Source: Locusta migratoria
Lineage: Eukaryota; Arthropoda; Insecta; Orthoptera; Acrididae
Assembly (NCBI GenBank): GCA_026315105.1
Contig: CM048744.1
Span: 663,527,676 to 663,591,675 of the forward strand
Reading direction: 5' to 3'
DNA length: 64,000 nucleotides
The translations under genes were made by a program, and so were the position numbers. A model generated the notes under the pieces. That model ran no database searches, had not been told where the DNA came from, and was given only the letters and a program-made list of their open reading frames with translations. Of the stretch, positions 43,820-55,500 are shown one piece after another. Position 1 is the first letter of the stretch. Each line of letters starts with the position of its first letter.

Positions 43820-44595
43820 AACACACAGAAAATATTGTGCAGAAGGTTACGTTATATTGGCAGAACGCTTCGAAGATGCAACAGATCCAGCAAAGAGACT
43901 GCGTACATCACACTTCTGCATCCTCTCCTGGAATATTGTTGCCCAATATGGGACCCTCATCAGATGGGACTGACGAAAGACATTGAGAAGGTCCAGAGAA
44001 GAGCAAATCAAATGTTTGTAAATTTATCGGATCAAACTGCGCGGTCATCAGTCCATAGCTTACAAACTACTTAAATTAAGGTAAACTAACCTAAGGATAA
44101 CACACACACCCATTCCCCAGGGAGGACTCGAAACTCCGACGGTGAGCAACCGCGCGCTCCGCAGCAAGCCTCTTTAGACCGCTCGGCTACTCCACCGCGG
44201 CCAGAGAAGGTCAGCTCGTTTTGTTTTACCATGTTACAGGGAAGAAGCGTCACATGTTGCACGATTTGAGGTGGAAATCATTAAAAGAAAGACGTTATTT
44301 GTTGTGGCGAGATCTATTTGCAAAATTTAAATCACCAACTTTTAGTTCTGAATGTGAAAATATTTTGCTAGCACCCACCTACATAGGGAGACATAACCAG
44401 CCCAATAAAATGAGATAATTCACATCGACGGAACGATTTAGGCGTTCTTTCTTCCCGCGCGCTATTAGAGAATGGAACGATAGAGAAAGGTTATGAAAGT
44501 AGTTAATGAACCCTCTGCCAGGCACTTAAATGTGGTTTGCAGAGTATCTATGTAGATGTAGATGTAGAAATTGTGTAAGTATTCTAACACAACGC
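43820..44595 (+). pseudogene. CR1/jockey-like LINE C-terminus split by a SINE
   Basis: Plus strand: the frame 43835-44005 carries RRLRYIGRTLRRCNRSSKET, LLHPLLEYCCPIWDPHQ and DIEKVQRR, typical of the region after the RT core. The SINE 44006-44202 interrupts codons just after QRRA. Past it the frame first continues, then shifts to 44221-44418 (LRWKSLKERRYLLWRDLFAK, APTYIGRHNQPNKM) and ends with ERFRRSFFPRAIREWN in another frame (44430-44490). The 3' end is GTTTGCAGAGTATCTATG with an ATGTAG microsatellite tail, as in such elements. 5'-truncated and inactive. Confidence 0.88.
44006..44202 (-). repeat. SINE (family B) inside LINE coding region
   Basis: Complete minus-strand copy: tail, body, B box GGAGTTTCGAGTCCTCCC, head GGCCGCGGTGGAGTAGCCG. 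Target duplication AGAGAAGAGCA / AGAGAAGGTCA (9 of 11) lies at 43995-44005 and 44203-44213. Confidence 0.93.
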
Positions 44596-44619
44596 AAAAA
44601 ATAATAATAAATAAGTAAA

Positions 44620-44702
44620 TAAATCAGCCACGATAGGATTCGAACCCACGACCTAAGGTTGTAAGGGCAAAACGCTACCGCCTGAGCTACAGTGACAGAT
44701 GC
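44620..44702 (-). repeat. tRNA-like SINE head
   Basis: Minus strand CACTGTAGCTCAGGCGGTAG (A box) and GTCGTGGGTTCGAATCCTATC (B box). The acceptor ends do not pair. Confidence 0.65.
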
Positions 44703-45419
44703 TGCAATTAATTTAATAAGTGCTACTTAACGGTTACTCGCAAAACTACAAAGTCGATATCCTCGAGAATTTTTGAGAGTTGTGTCGAATGGCTTTGTCC
44801 GGTTGTTATTTGAGTTCTGAACTTCACGTACCATGAATATGAAAAAATTCTAAAATCCGTTACCCATGTAGTCTCCTTGTCGGTGGTGCACCTTCCAGAG
44901 GATTACGTTGTAGCTGCGCTCTGTGGTTTCATACTGCAGCAATATAGCCAACAACATCGTTCACTAACAAGCTAGTCTCAACAGCAAACAATATCTTAGA
45001 ATTGCATCTTATACTAGAAGGCATACCATTTATACGGGGTGAGTCATTAACTATTGCCACCAAGAATAACTCCGAAAGTATGATAGGACCTGAAAAATTT
45101 GTGGGACAAAAGTTGCATGGGAGAATATGACCTTGCTTTTTGTTGCTTGATTGCTAGATGTGAAGGTCAATGGGATGCTGTAGTTTGGTACTTATTTTCT
45201 GATATAATCTATCGAGAATGACGTGTAACAGTAAGGTAGTCATGAGGAATGCAGGGAACAGCCTTGGTCGCATGAAATCTTTATTGCTCTTATTTCTCCA
45301 AATCGATTTCGGTCACCAAGTGGTCATCTTCATTGTTGAAAAGCTTACGAGCGAACCTTTTCACTAATCGGTTTTGCTTGAATCATAACAGCATTTTATA
45401 TATTAAAAGAATCTACGAA

Positions 45420-45960
45420 AACTAAAGTCAGTCGGCCAGATCAAACTACCCGGCATAATTCCTTAATTTTTGTTTTAAACGAAAGGTATTCATCCACAGG
45501 TTTGTCATCAAGTATCAGAATTTCCATAACTCTCGCTTTCCTTTTTCTATACTCAAACGCGATTTCTTTTTGTATATTTCTTATGGTGATGTCCTTGCTG
45601 TAAACTAAAGTCAGACGCTCAGGCCGATCTATCCCACCGATTTCCTTCAATTTTTCAAAATGTTTGTAAATCTGACTCAACTACGTGGTCATTAGTCCGT
45701 AGCTTACAAACTACTTAAACTAAGGTAAACTAACCTAAGGACAACACAAACACCTATGCCCGAGGGAGGATTCGAACCCCCGACGGCGCACCGCAGCACG
45801 GCGCCCCAGTACGCACGGCCAAACCCCTGCGGCCCTTCATTTTTGCTTTAAACAAAATGTATTCATTCCCATATTTGTCATCAAGTATCAGAATTAACTT
45901 GTCTCTCCATTTTTATTCAAACGCGGTACCCTTTTATCCTTGCAATGAATATTTTAATCG
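45420..45960 (-). repeat. Tandem 183 bp (61-codon) repeat with open frame
   Basis: Two units and part of a third. In unit B, minus strand 45680-45441, the frame reads RPERLTLVYSKDITIRNIQK, FEYRKRKARVMEILILDDKP and VDEYLSFKTKIKE without a stop. In unit A (45960-45834) the equivalents AFE, LILILDDKYGNEYILFKAKM are recognisable with one stop. A partial third unit, SGRLTLVF, follows. The SINE 45655-45833 separates A and B. The 61-codon period and conserved residues suggest a once-translated repeat protein. I do not recognise the family. Confidence 0.6.
45655..45833 (-). repeat. SINE (family B) between tandem units
   Basis: Minus strand B box GGGGGTTCGAATCCTCCC, body with ACTAATGACCACGTAGTTGA and tail ACAAACATTTTGA. 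Duplication CCTTCAATTTT / CCTTCATTTTT lies at 45644-45654 and 45834-45844. Confidence 0.88.
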
Positions 45961-46319
45961 GTTTGTTTTACGATATCTTCGGTTCTGATTCAGGTACGCA
46001 ATTCTTTTTGACCTAACAACACTCATCGGATCAAGAGCTTTCATTTGTGCTTTTAACCTCTTGCATTAATTGATTCTGAAGAAAGCTATGCGTTAACATT
46101 CAACTTTACTTCCATTTTTCCGAACTTTTTTGTCATTCCACTAACGGTGCGACGTATTCGCACGGGTCCTCTAGTTCTGTTATGTATTTTGTTATTGAAG
46201 AATGTTGCTAGTTATGTAGGCCCATAGGGCATTCTTTTCTTGGTTATATTATTAGAATCTTTCTTTATATTAACTGATTGTAAAAAAAAGGTTGATTTCT
46301 ATTTTCTGTACACAATGTT

Positions 46320-46321
<2 letters not shown>

Positions 46322-46361
<40 letters not shown>
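46322..46361. repeat. Poly-T tract, 40 bases
   Basis: Uninterrupted T run next to the right arm of the inner inverted-repeat element. Confidence 0.95.
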
Positions 46362-47440
46362 CTCCAGCACTGAAGATGGCCACTCAGTGACCGAATTCGA
46401 TTTGCAGAAATTAAAGCAATAAAGATTTCATGCGACCAAAGCTGTTCCCTGCATGCCTCATGATTTTATTCGTGTGTTCGCTCTGCACCTCGCTCCTGAT
46501 GGAGTCGTCTGTAAGTAATGTAATCGTCCGGGTGTAGCATCAACTTAAATTACTAGTGCTGGAATTGCTCGTGAATGTAGGACATCTGATGCTCTAGTTA
46601 GTACTCGCACCACTGTATTTATAGGTAGAGTTGTTCGGTTATCTACTGCTACTAATTAAAATTCTTCTGTTTTTAATTCATTTAAAGGAGTTATGTACGT
46701 GAAAAAGGTGACAGCAATAAGCATTGTGGGATCCGCCCACCGGTTCTGTCGTGCTAGAATGGCGACAAGCGCTTGGTAAGACAGGTAGTTGGCGGCATTC
46801 TGGGGAGTGAACATTTCATTTTAATTGCCATGGCAATGCCTGCAAGTGTCGAAGTGGTACGGTATACCACGCAACCCATGGCAGGAAATCTGCAGCCACT
46901 GCAGCCACTGATACCAATGGCCATCATTTCCAACATTTCCAAACACCTTCATGCCACCTTGTTTGACCTTCGTTGACCTTCAAAGACCTTACTGTTACAT
47001 ATCACAGGATTCGTCTCGATAGCCGCTATAAGTAGCATAGCATCCCACTTAAAAAACAAAGTTGACCTCCATATCTCTGAAACGACCCCACCTGCCAACA
47101 AAAACCGACGTAGTATTGTGGCCTTCTTTATCCCATGCAACTTTTGTTCTACAAACTGTTCAGTTCCTACCATACTTTCGGAGTTTTTCTTGGTGGCAAT
47201 AGTTGTGACTCACCCTGTATAAATGAGAAACAAAAGTGGCCCCAGAACAGAACCCTGGAGCACTCCCACTTAATTGCGCCCCATTGAGAGTGCGTGTCAT
47301 AGCCGGTTGCAATACAGCAGCTCTATTAAAGTAAGACGTGAACCAATTGTGAGCCACTCCCCTTACTCCGTAATGTTCCAACTTCTGCAACAAACGCTTT
47401 TGTTAAATGAAAGAATGCACCTAGCGTTTCCAGTTTTCTG

Positions 47441-47935
47441 TTTTGTTCCTCAGGTGCCTCACACAGAAAAGAAAATTTAGATAACTTCTTAAATCACATA
47501 TGAAAACGAACTGTACATTTGAAAGCAAATTATGGGAACTGAAATAATCAATTAACCTCTTTTCCCTTTTTTACAAAGTGGTTTTATCACTATTTCAATC
47601 TGTCAGGAAATATACGTTGGAAAAATTACAAATATAGCTAACCATTGCGCTAACAGAGGCGAAACAATATTTTAGAATCCAGCTAAATAACCCATCATAT
47701 CCACAAGAGTCCTAAGTCTTTGGTGATTTAGTTATTGACTCAATCTCTTCATTTCAGTAACACGGACGACTACCTCAGTCAACAGTCCCGGAATGCTGTT
47801 TTGTAAAAGAGTTATACGATTACCTGTATGAGCTAGTTCTGTTTAAATCATATCCTATATTCAGAAAGTCATTATTAAATACTGAGCTGAGGTATCGGTA
47901 ACAATATCCATTGAGATGGAAATGACCTCAAGTTA
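47441..47935. other. Probable continuation of RT remnant, undetermined
   Basis: AT-rich sequence upstream (in the minus sense) of the RT core. Motifs are too eroded to assign. Confidence 0.25.
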
Positions 47936-48930
47936 TCTTTATATATAAATCAGTGTGTCTGTGTGTTTGTGTGTACGCATTGCATACATAGTTTTGTTCT
48001 AATCTTTTTTTTTGTACACGTAAGCTTCAATCTATAAGGACGTTCGTCTTAGGTGTAAGAATCGCGTACAACACATACGGTAGTTAACGAGACTTAACAT
48101 CATAAACAATGAGATGCGCGAAAAAAATGCTGCACTAATGACAATGTTGCTCATTTTGTCCTAAACCAATGGACCGATTTGAACCAAATTTGATACACAT
48201 ATTTCTTACCTTGAGGTGACACTTTCTGTAGGGTTAAGAATCACATGCGATACATGGTTCGGAGATATGACGTCATAAACAATAGGAATCGCAAAAAACT
48301 GCATTATGTGATGAGACTTTTTTCATACACTGTATGAGAATGAGAGTACTTAGCGTCTTGAAACACACATTAAACATAATTTCAAACCTTTATTACAGTT
48401 CTTATTGCTGACAATTACAGCAAAATGTTGAAAGGGAAAAAGTTTCTCGCTTACTACTTTTCCGGTATTCATGGACTAAAACTACCCTTTCGATATGACG
48501 TTACAATTTGTAATTTTATACTACAAATTTTAACCGCAGGAAATTTTACAGACTGTATAAACACATATAGCTGAATGTTCCGTAGAAATTGTATCACAGT
48601 TCGACACGTAGTTCATGAGATACAAGCACATGAACAGCCCATGGAAAACCGCCCCATCACGCACCAAGTTTTAATCTACTACTTCGTTACTACTAATTGT
48701 ATTCGCAACAGATTTTACCGAGCTACGTCACTTATAGAAATTAATAAATACCTGAAAAATCATACAATTGTACAACATATAACTCAATAAATATGAGAAC
48801 ATACGAATTTTATATGTCATTTGTATTTTGATTACTATCTTTCTTTGTTTGGATACTGCACTTATAATTTTGTGTATTGTGCAAGACGGCGTTATTTCTT
48901 ATACCCGTGCAAAGCCGGGTTTTCACCTAG
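47936..48930 (+). mobile_element. Helitron-like non-autonomous element
   Basis: The left end reads A-TCTTTATATATAAATCAGTG. The right end has a hairpin-forming CCCGTGCAAAGCCGGG about ten bases before CTAG-T, the TC...CTRR plus 3' hairpin arrangement of Helitrons. The interior (GGACCGATTTGAACCAAATT) has no RepHel frame. A diverged relative lies at 50300-50760. The class call is inference. Confidence 0.45.
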
Positions 48931-49204
48931 TAAAATATATTAGCGTACTGTGTCGTCTGATGATGAAATAACTGAAACTGCCGCTTTACTTTCCAGGATG
49001 CCTTCCGCAGTGCAATGCGAAACGTAAAGGGAAAATTTTATGTATGAACTTCGGCATCTCAGTCCAAAAGTTTCAAATATTGTAATGTATGTTTACCCTA
49101 TACAGCATGCGCGACAATACCACAGATTCGGAAGACTAATTCGACATTATGCGGCAGTGCGGTAGAGAACTTTGAATGACAGGGATGTTGCTTCCCTAAC
49201 CTGC

Positions 49205-49320
49205 GACTTGTGAGAATTAGTGGGGAAAGGGGGGGGGGGGGGGAGAAGGGAGACCGCTTGCCCAAAGCGGGATTCCCTGGTTCGAATCCTGGTCCAACAC
49301 AAATTGTAACGCGTCACCAT
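49205..49320 (+). repeat. tRNA-like SINE relic with G15 run
   Basis: A B box CCTGGTTCGAATCCTGGTCC at 49289-49308 follows a G run (49229-49243) that replaces the A-box region. Confidence 0.5.
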
Positions 49321-49698
49321 GGAACTATTTCAACGTCCTAATGCAGCGCATGATGATCATCTCCCTCCTTCCCACTTCCTTCGTCACTTGACAAACAAAG
49401 GTATCGCTGAGAGCGTGGAAAAGTGCGGAACGGGAGACAACTGCGCGCAGACCAAGCCAGGCCGGTGGCCTATGCGCTAGGGACGGGAAAAACTGACCAG
49501 TCGAGACCGAAACTCTATGTCACAGGGGTGGAGAAAATAATGAGAACACCATGCAGTACACAACATCTTGTTGCAATATGGCACCACTGAATAGGAGTTA
49601 ACACTGGGACGCGATCGTAGTGCGCAGAAGTTCTTTTTGAACCACCCTGTGTTGTACTGGAGTTGCAGTTTAACTGGTACTGCTACTGGTACTTCGTA

Positions 49699-49699
<1 letters not shown>

Positions 49700-49756
<57 letters not shown>
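49700..49756. repeat. (TA)n microsatellite
   Basis: About 28 uninterrupted TA dinucleotides. Confidence 0.97.
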
Positions 49757-49758
<2 letters not shown>

Positions 49759-50299
49759 GACTGAGTATAATCATTCATTTCGACATTAACTGTACGACAG
49801 TGAGACTTGTAACAACCACCTTATTGACTGTGTTTCATATTTTTCTTGTTGGTGTCACCATTACACACACCTAACCTAACACCGTAGCCGTGTAGTTGCT
49901 CTATCTTGTATTGCTGTCATAATTTCGTGTTTTCATGTTCAAAAAATATGACTTTAGAGTGAGAAGAGTGGCAGTCAACTTCTTATTGTTTATCCGTGTT
50001 TCCGGAATAAATACTCATTCGCTATTTCAGCATCGATTGACAAGGAGTTGGATGACCCTGATTCACTTTGTTAATAATGTGTGTAAGGGTCCACGACGAC
50101 CCATTTCTGAGGACCACCTAATACATTATTACTGTCTTCGGTGCCCTTTATAGCTGGAATCTGGAGGGAAAAATAATTGTACCCAATCCCCTCGTTTATG
50201 CTTATTCAACGACCTGGATCGCATTTAATTGAGGACTTCTCGCATGAGCACACATGGCCTCGAAGTACCGTTACAGTTCCATTGACTTCAGAACCACCT

Positions 50300-50760
50300 A
50301 AGATACATGACTGAAGAGCTATGACGTCATAAACAACCGCGGGAAAACTGCCGCATTTTACGATAATGTTTCACATCTCCTTCTAAACAAACAGGAAAAC
50401 ACAAGTAAACTTAGTGCACATATTTTTTACCATTAACAAATAATCGCTGTGTGGGTAAGAACCACTTAGACACATAGTTGAGATACAACGTCGTAAACAG
50501 TGACTGTCAATTTGTTCATACCCTATTTGAGAATGGGAGCAGTTAGCGACTTGTAAACATCTTCACATATAATTTAAAAACTGAAAAAACTTTTTCTCAC
50601 AAACAATAGCATCAGAATGATGAAATAAAAGAAAATTACAGCTTACAAGTTTTACACTGTTCTTACGGTAACTCGACCGTATTCGACAAAAAATTTCAAT
50701 TTACCATTTTTACTCTAGTAATTATATTCGCGGGACGTTTTATAGACAGTATACGCAGAT
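50300..50760 (+). repeat. Diverged copy of the Helitron-like repeat
   Basis: Shares AGCTATGACGTCATAAACAA, CCTATTTGAGAATGGGAGCA and TAATTATATTCGCGGGA-type segments in the same order as 48060-48560. No clear ends. Confidence 0.55.
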
Positions 50761-51109
50761 ACCACTGAAACAGACGTTGTAACGGCAATACATATGGACG
50801 CTGGTCCGAGCTAAACCAAAATTGTTTCATCTCATTTTTCTAGCTCACAAGGGCATCGCGCAGAAAGAACCCTCAGACCGGTGTTATCCGTGCGGCCATT
50901 TGAAACACGTTTGATTTCTTACAGCTTTATTATTATTAGAGATCATGTGCGGAGCGTTCTTTCTATTATCTCATTACTGATACACTACCATCCCCAACTT
51001 GACTGTTAAATTGTATTTGTTGAAGAGTCACAGATGGAAAGAAAATGTATCTTTATTTCAGTATATTAGAACCTATCGAATTTCTCCTCTGACATGTCGA
51101 TGAGATTGC

Positions 51110-51370
51110 GCTTCTATATACATACTCCGCAATCCATCGTAAGGTGCGTGGCGGAGGGTACACTGTACATCTACTAGGCATTTCCTTTCCTATTCACACA
51201 CATTTCCTATTCCACTCCCAAATATAACGAGAAAAGGTAGGTTTGCACAGTGAAACACGCAGATCTTGTAAATACGTCGGCTACTTTACGTAATAGTATG
51301 TACGTGAATTTAATCTGGTATTCCGGCTGATTTTTCCAATTCCGTTTTTGCGAAGAGTAGGCAGAATCAG
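51110..51370 (-). pseudogene. 3' end of a LINE (CR1/jockey-like)
   Basis: Minus strand: GTACCCTCCGCCACGCACC and GATTGCGGAGTATGTATATA at the 3' terminus, preceded by a non-coding region (TATATTTGGGAGTGGAATAG). The same terminal motif, reading plus, is embedded in the SINE at 56.2 kb. Confidence 0.65.
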
Positions 51371-51919
51371 CCTAATAAAAGTGTTGCATGCGACGCCCAG
51401 TGTCAACGGAAGACGTCGTTCCGTTGGCTGCAAAAACAAAACAAAGAGAATTATATGTATCCATTAACATAACGCCGAAAATGGAACTCAAGTTTCATAA
51501 TTATTTTTTTATGCTAAAGTTTACACTTTGATAGTGGGCTTTGCAAGGAAATGTGATAAGCCGTATTCGTTTCAGCCGACTCCAAGAAGAAACTGTGAAA
51601 TGGGAAAAATCTATAGAATAACCAGAAGAAATTAGTTTGATGACGATTATGAAAGATACTTGGCATGTAAAAGGTAGATTATGAGAGTTTCCAAACATTC
51701 AGCAGCGAACTTCACTTTCTGTTCTGCATGTATCTTTTGGAGCGATTTTGGTCGAACTTGCTAAACGTATGAGATCCGAAAAAAGTCAGTGGAGGAACAA
51801 CAACAATAAGATTTCGGGTAAGAGTAGATACGTTAGAATAACAAAGCAGTTTACTTTTTAATGGGCTTTAATTCCCAATAAAGCTTTTGTTTGCAGTTAC
51901 ACTAAACAGCAGGTACCGA

Positions 51920-51957
<38 letters not shown>

Positions 51958-52500
51958 CTGAGATGGGAGAGGAGAAAGGGGAATTTGGAGAGGAGCTAGA
52001 AGGGGAGGGGTCAGGATATAAATACAATTGCATATTCAATTTTTGTGTATATTCACCAATTGCGAAGCATTGCCAAGGATGATGGTGATGCATTAGATCG
52101 CCACTGCAGTCTGCCCCCTTTCCCTTTTATTTCACTTCTGAAAATTTAATGCACAACCATTTAAGGGTGCGTTTGGAAAAATTACTCCGCAATGGATAGC
52201 TAATTGAGCTCTTCTGTCGTACAGAAGTTAGTACTTAAGTATCGGTACGTTACGCCATCCTCACTGAACCACGCCGTACCTATTGGTGATGCTTAAGAAC
52301 GCTGCGATTCATATGCGTGACACGGTAAGCAAGAGTCACCTGTTTCTTGGAATGAGCAAACAGGGGAAATCCCCGAGATGAGCTGCAGTAGTGCAATACG
52401 CCGAGCCGCGCGTCTATTCTGATCCACTGTCAGCACCTGGCAGACTGCCCCCAGCTGCGCCAACCAGCGCCGGAAAGTTTGTTTACGTCGGGCATTCTTT
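51371..52500. other. No gene seen; (GA)n microsatellite
   Basis: A GA repeat (51924-51956) is followed by a GGA-rich stretch and GCGAAGCATTGCC, similar to the duplicated repeat at 16.6-17.1 kb. The 52300-52500 part is an anonymous frame on the minus strand. Confidence 0.4.
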
Positions 52501-52512
52501 CCGGGATGACGT

Positions 52513-55500
52513 GTTGTTGTTATGGTCTTCAGTCCGGAGACTGGTTTGATGCAGCTCTCCACCGTACTCTATCCTGAGCAAGCTTTTTCATCTCCGCATA
52601 AGAACGGCAACCCACATCCACTTGAATCTGCTTACTATACGCGTCTCTCGGTCTCCCTCTGCGATTTTTACCCCACACACTTCCCTCCAATGCTAAATTT
52701 ACGATTCCCCGATGTCTAAGAATGTGTCCTACCAAGCGATCCCTTCTTTTAGTCAGGGTATGCCAAAAATTCCTTTTCTCACCAATTCTATTCAGTACCT
52801 CTTCATTAGTTATGCGATCTACCCACCTAATCTTCAGCATTCTTCTGTAGCACCACATTTCAAAAGCCTCTATTCTCTTCCTGTCCGCACTGCTTATCGT
52901 CCATGTTTCACTCCCGTACAAGGCAACACTCCACACAAATGCCTTCAGAAAAGACTTCCTTACCCTTAAATTAATATTCGAAGTTAGCAAATTTCTCTTT
53001 TTCAAAAATGCTTTTCTTCCCATTGCCATTCTGCATTTTATATCCTCTGTACTGCGACCATCGCATGTTATTTTACTACCCAAGTAACAAAACTCATCTA
53101 CCACCTTCATTGTTTCGTTACCTAATCTAATTCCTTCAGCATCGCCCGACTTTCTAAGACCGCATTCCATTATTTTTGTTTTGCTCTTGTTAATGTTCAT
53201 TTTATACGCTCTCTTCAACACGCTGTCCATTCCATTCAACTGCTCTTCCAGGTCCTTCGCTGTCTCTGACAGAATTACAATGTCATCAGCAAAACGCAAT
53301 GTTTTTATTTCTTCCCCCTGAACTTTAATCCCTATTCCAAATTTTTCCTTACTTTCCTTCACCGCCTGCTCGATGTACAAATTGAATAACATTGGAGAAA
53401 GGCTACAACCCTGTCTTACTCCCTTCCCAACTGATGCTTCCCTTTCATGCCCTTCGAGTCTAATAACTGCGGTCTGGCTTTTGTACAAGTTGTAAATAAC
53501 TCTCCTTTCCCTGTATTTTACCCCTGCTGACTTCAGAATTTGAAAGAGTGTATTCCAGTCAACATTGTCAAATGCTTTCTCCAAATCTACAAAAGCTAAA
53601 AACGTAGGTTTGCCTTTTCTTAATCTATCTTCTAAGATAAGACGTAAAGTGAGTATTGCCTCCCGAGTTCCTATGTTCCTCCTGAATCCAAACTGATCTT
53701 CCCCAAGGTCAGCTTCTACCAGCTTTTCCATTCTCCTGTAGATAATTCGTGTTAAAATTTTGCAACCATGACTTATCAAACTGATGGTTCTGTAATTTTC
53801 ACACCTGTCTGCGCCTGATTTCTTTGGAATGGGGATTATTACATTTTTCTTAAAGTCTGAGGGCATTTCGCCTGTCTCGAACATCCTACACACCAGTTCA
53901 AATAGTCTTGTCATGGCTGGCTCTCCCAGAGACTTTAGTAGCTCTGAGGGTATGTCATCTACTCCTGGGGCTTTGTTCCGACCTAGGTCTTTCAAGGCTC
54001 TGTCAAATTCATCTCTCAATATAGTATCTCCTATTTCATCTTGATCGACTTCCTCTTCCCTTCCTACAACATCGTCTCGAAGTTCATTTCCTTTGTAGAG
54101 CTGCTCTATGTACTCCTTCCACCTTTCAGCTTTCCCTTCTTTGCTGAGAACTGGTTTCCCATCTGAGTTCTTGATATTCGTAGAGGTGCCTTTCTTGTCC
54201 CCAAATGTCTCTTTTATTTTCCTGTAGGCAGTATCTACTTTTCCCCTTCTTATGCATTCTTCTACAGATTTACATTTGGCTTCTAGCCACTCCTGCTTAG
54301 CCATTTTGCACTTCCTGTCAATCTCATTTTTTAGTCGTCTGTACTCCATTTTGCCTGTTTCATTTACTGCATTTTTATATTTTCTCCTTTCATCAATTAA
54401 CTGTAGTATTTCCTGTGATATCCATGGATTTTTTGTAGGTCTTGCCTTTCTACCTATTTTGTCCTCCGCTGCCTTCACAATTTCGTCTCTCAATGCTACC
54501 CATTCCTCTTCTACTGTTTTATTTTCCCCTGTTTCTGTCAATTGTTGCCTAAATCTCCCTCTGAAATTCTCCAGAACTTCACTTTCCTTCAATCTATCTA
54601 AGTCCCATCTCCTTATTTTCCTACCTTTCTGCAGTTTTTTCAGCTTCAGCCTACAGTTCATGACTAACAAGTTATGGTCAGAGTCTATATCTGCCCCTGG
54701 GTATGTCCTGCAGTTTATAACCTGGTTCCGATACCTTACCATTATAAAATCTATCTGATACCTTCCGGTGTCTCCTGGTCTCTTCCATGTATACAACCTT
54801 CTTTTGTGATTCTTAAACCACGTGTTAGTTACGATTAAATCATGTTCCGTGCAAAATTCTACCAGGCGATTTCCTCTTTCATTCCTTCTTCCCAATCCAT
54901 ATTCACCTACTATTTTTCCTTCTCTTCCTTTTCCTACTACCGAATTCCAGTCTCCCATGACAATTAAGTTTTCCTCTCCCTTAACTGTCTGAATAATTTC
55001 CTTTAGCTCCTCATATATTTCTTCGATTTCCTCATCATCGGCAGAGCTAGTTGGCATATAAACCTGTACTACTGTTGTCGGTGTTGGCTGCGTATCTATC
55101 TTGACAATGATAATGCGATCACTGTGCTGGTCATAGTAGTTTACCCGCATTCCTATTTTCTTATTCATTATCAGTCCTACTCCTGTGATGCCCCCAACTG
55201 ATTTTGTATTTATAATCCTGTACTCACCTGACCAGAAATCCTGTTCATCCTGCCACCGAACTTCACTAATCCCCACTATATCTAACTTCAACCTATCCAT
55301 TTCCCTTTTTAAATTTTCTAATTTTCCTACTCGATTAAGGGATCTAACATTCCACGCTCCGACCCGTAGAATGCCACTATTGTCTTTCCTGATGATCACA
55401 TCCTCCTGAGTAGTCCCCGCCCGGAGATCCGAATGGGGGACTATTTTACCTCCGGAATATTTTACCCGAGAGGATGCCATCATCATATGTTCATACAGTA

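Larger units (their letters stand above)
45241..46462. mobile_element. Inner inverted-repeat element, about 100 bp arms
   Basis: The arms 45241-45340 and 46362-46462 are inverted copies: CATGAGGAATGCAGGGAACA and GGTCGCATGAAATCTTTATT on the left, about 85-90 percent matched on the right. A 40-base poly-T tract adjoins the right arm (46322-46361). The arms contain TGAAGATGGCCACTCAGTGACCGA followed by AATAAAG. The interior holds the tandem coding-like repeat and a SINE. Confidence 0.8.
45035..47217. mobile_element. 2.18 kb TIR element, TA target site
   Basis: Terminal inverted repeats of about 85-90 bases start CGGGGTGAGTCA (left) and CAGGGTGAGTCA (right, read inward) and continue ACTATTGCCACCAAGAA...ACTCCGAAAGTATG. 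TA lies at 45033-45034 and 47218-47219, and the target is the palindrome ATTTATAAAT within an RT remnant. CAGGGTG ends with TA targets are common in Tc1/mariner-type elements. No transposase motif was found; the interior holds an inner inverted-repeat element (45241-46462). Confidence 0.85.
44880..47440 (-). pseudogene. LINE reverse transcriptase core, split by a DNA element
   Basis: Minus strand: the part 47440-47218 encodes LEHYGVRGVAHNWFTSYF and, one frame over, GVLQGSVLGPLLFLIY, the RT motif before the catalytic box. The part 45034-44890 resumes with NGMPSSIRCNSKILF and AVETSLLV, where FADDTSLLV is expected. So the RT is continuous once 45035-47217 is removed, and the catalytic Asp pair is mutated. 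It is a jockey/CR1-like type, distinct from the 52.5 kb LINE. Confidence 0.82.

Noticed and set aside
54252..54758. 168-codon plus-strand frame
   Set aside because: Antisense shadow of the LINE polyprotein.
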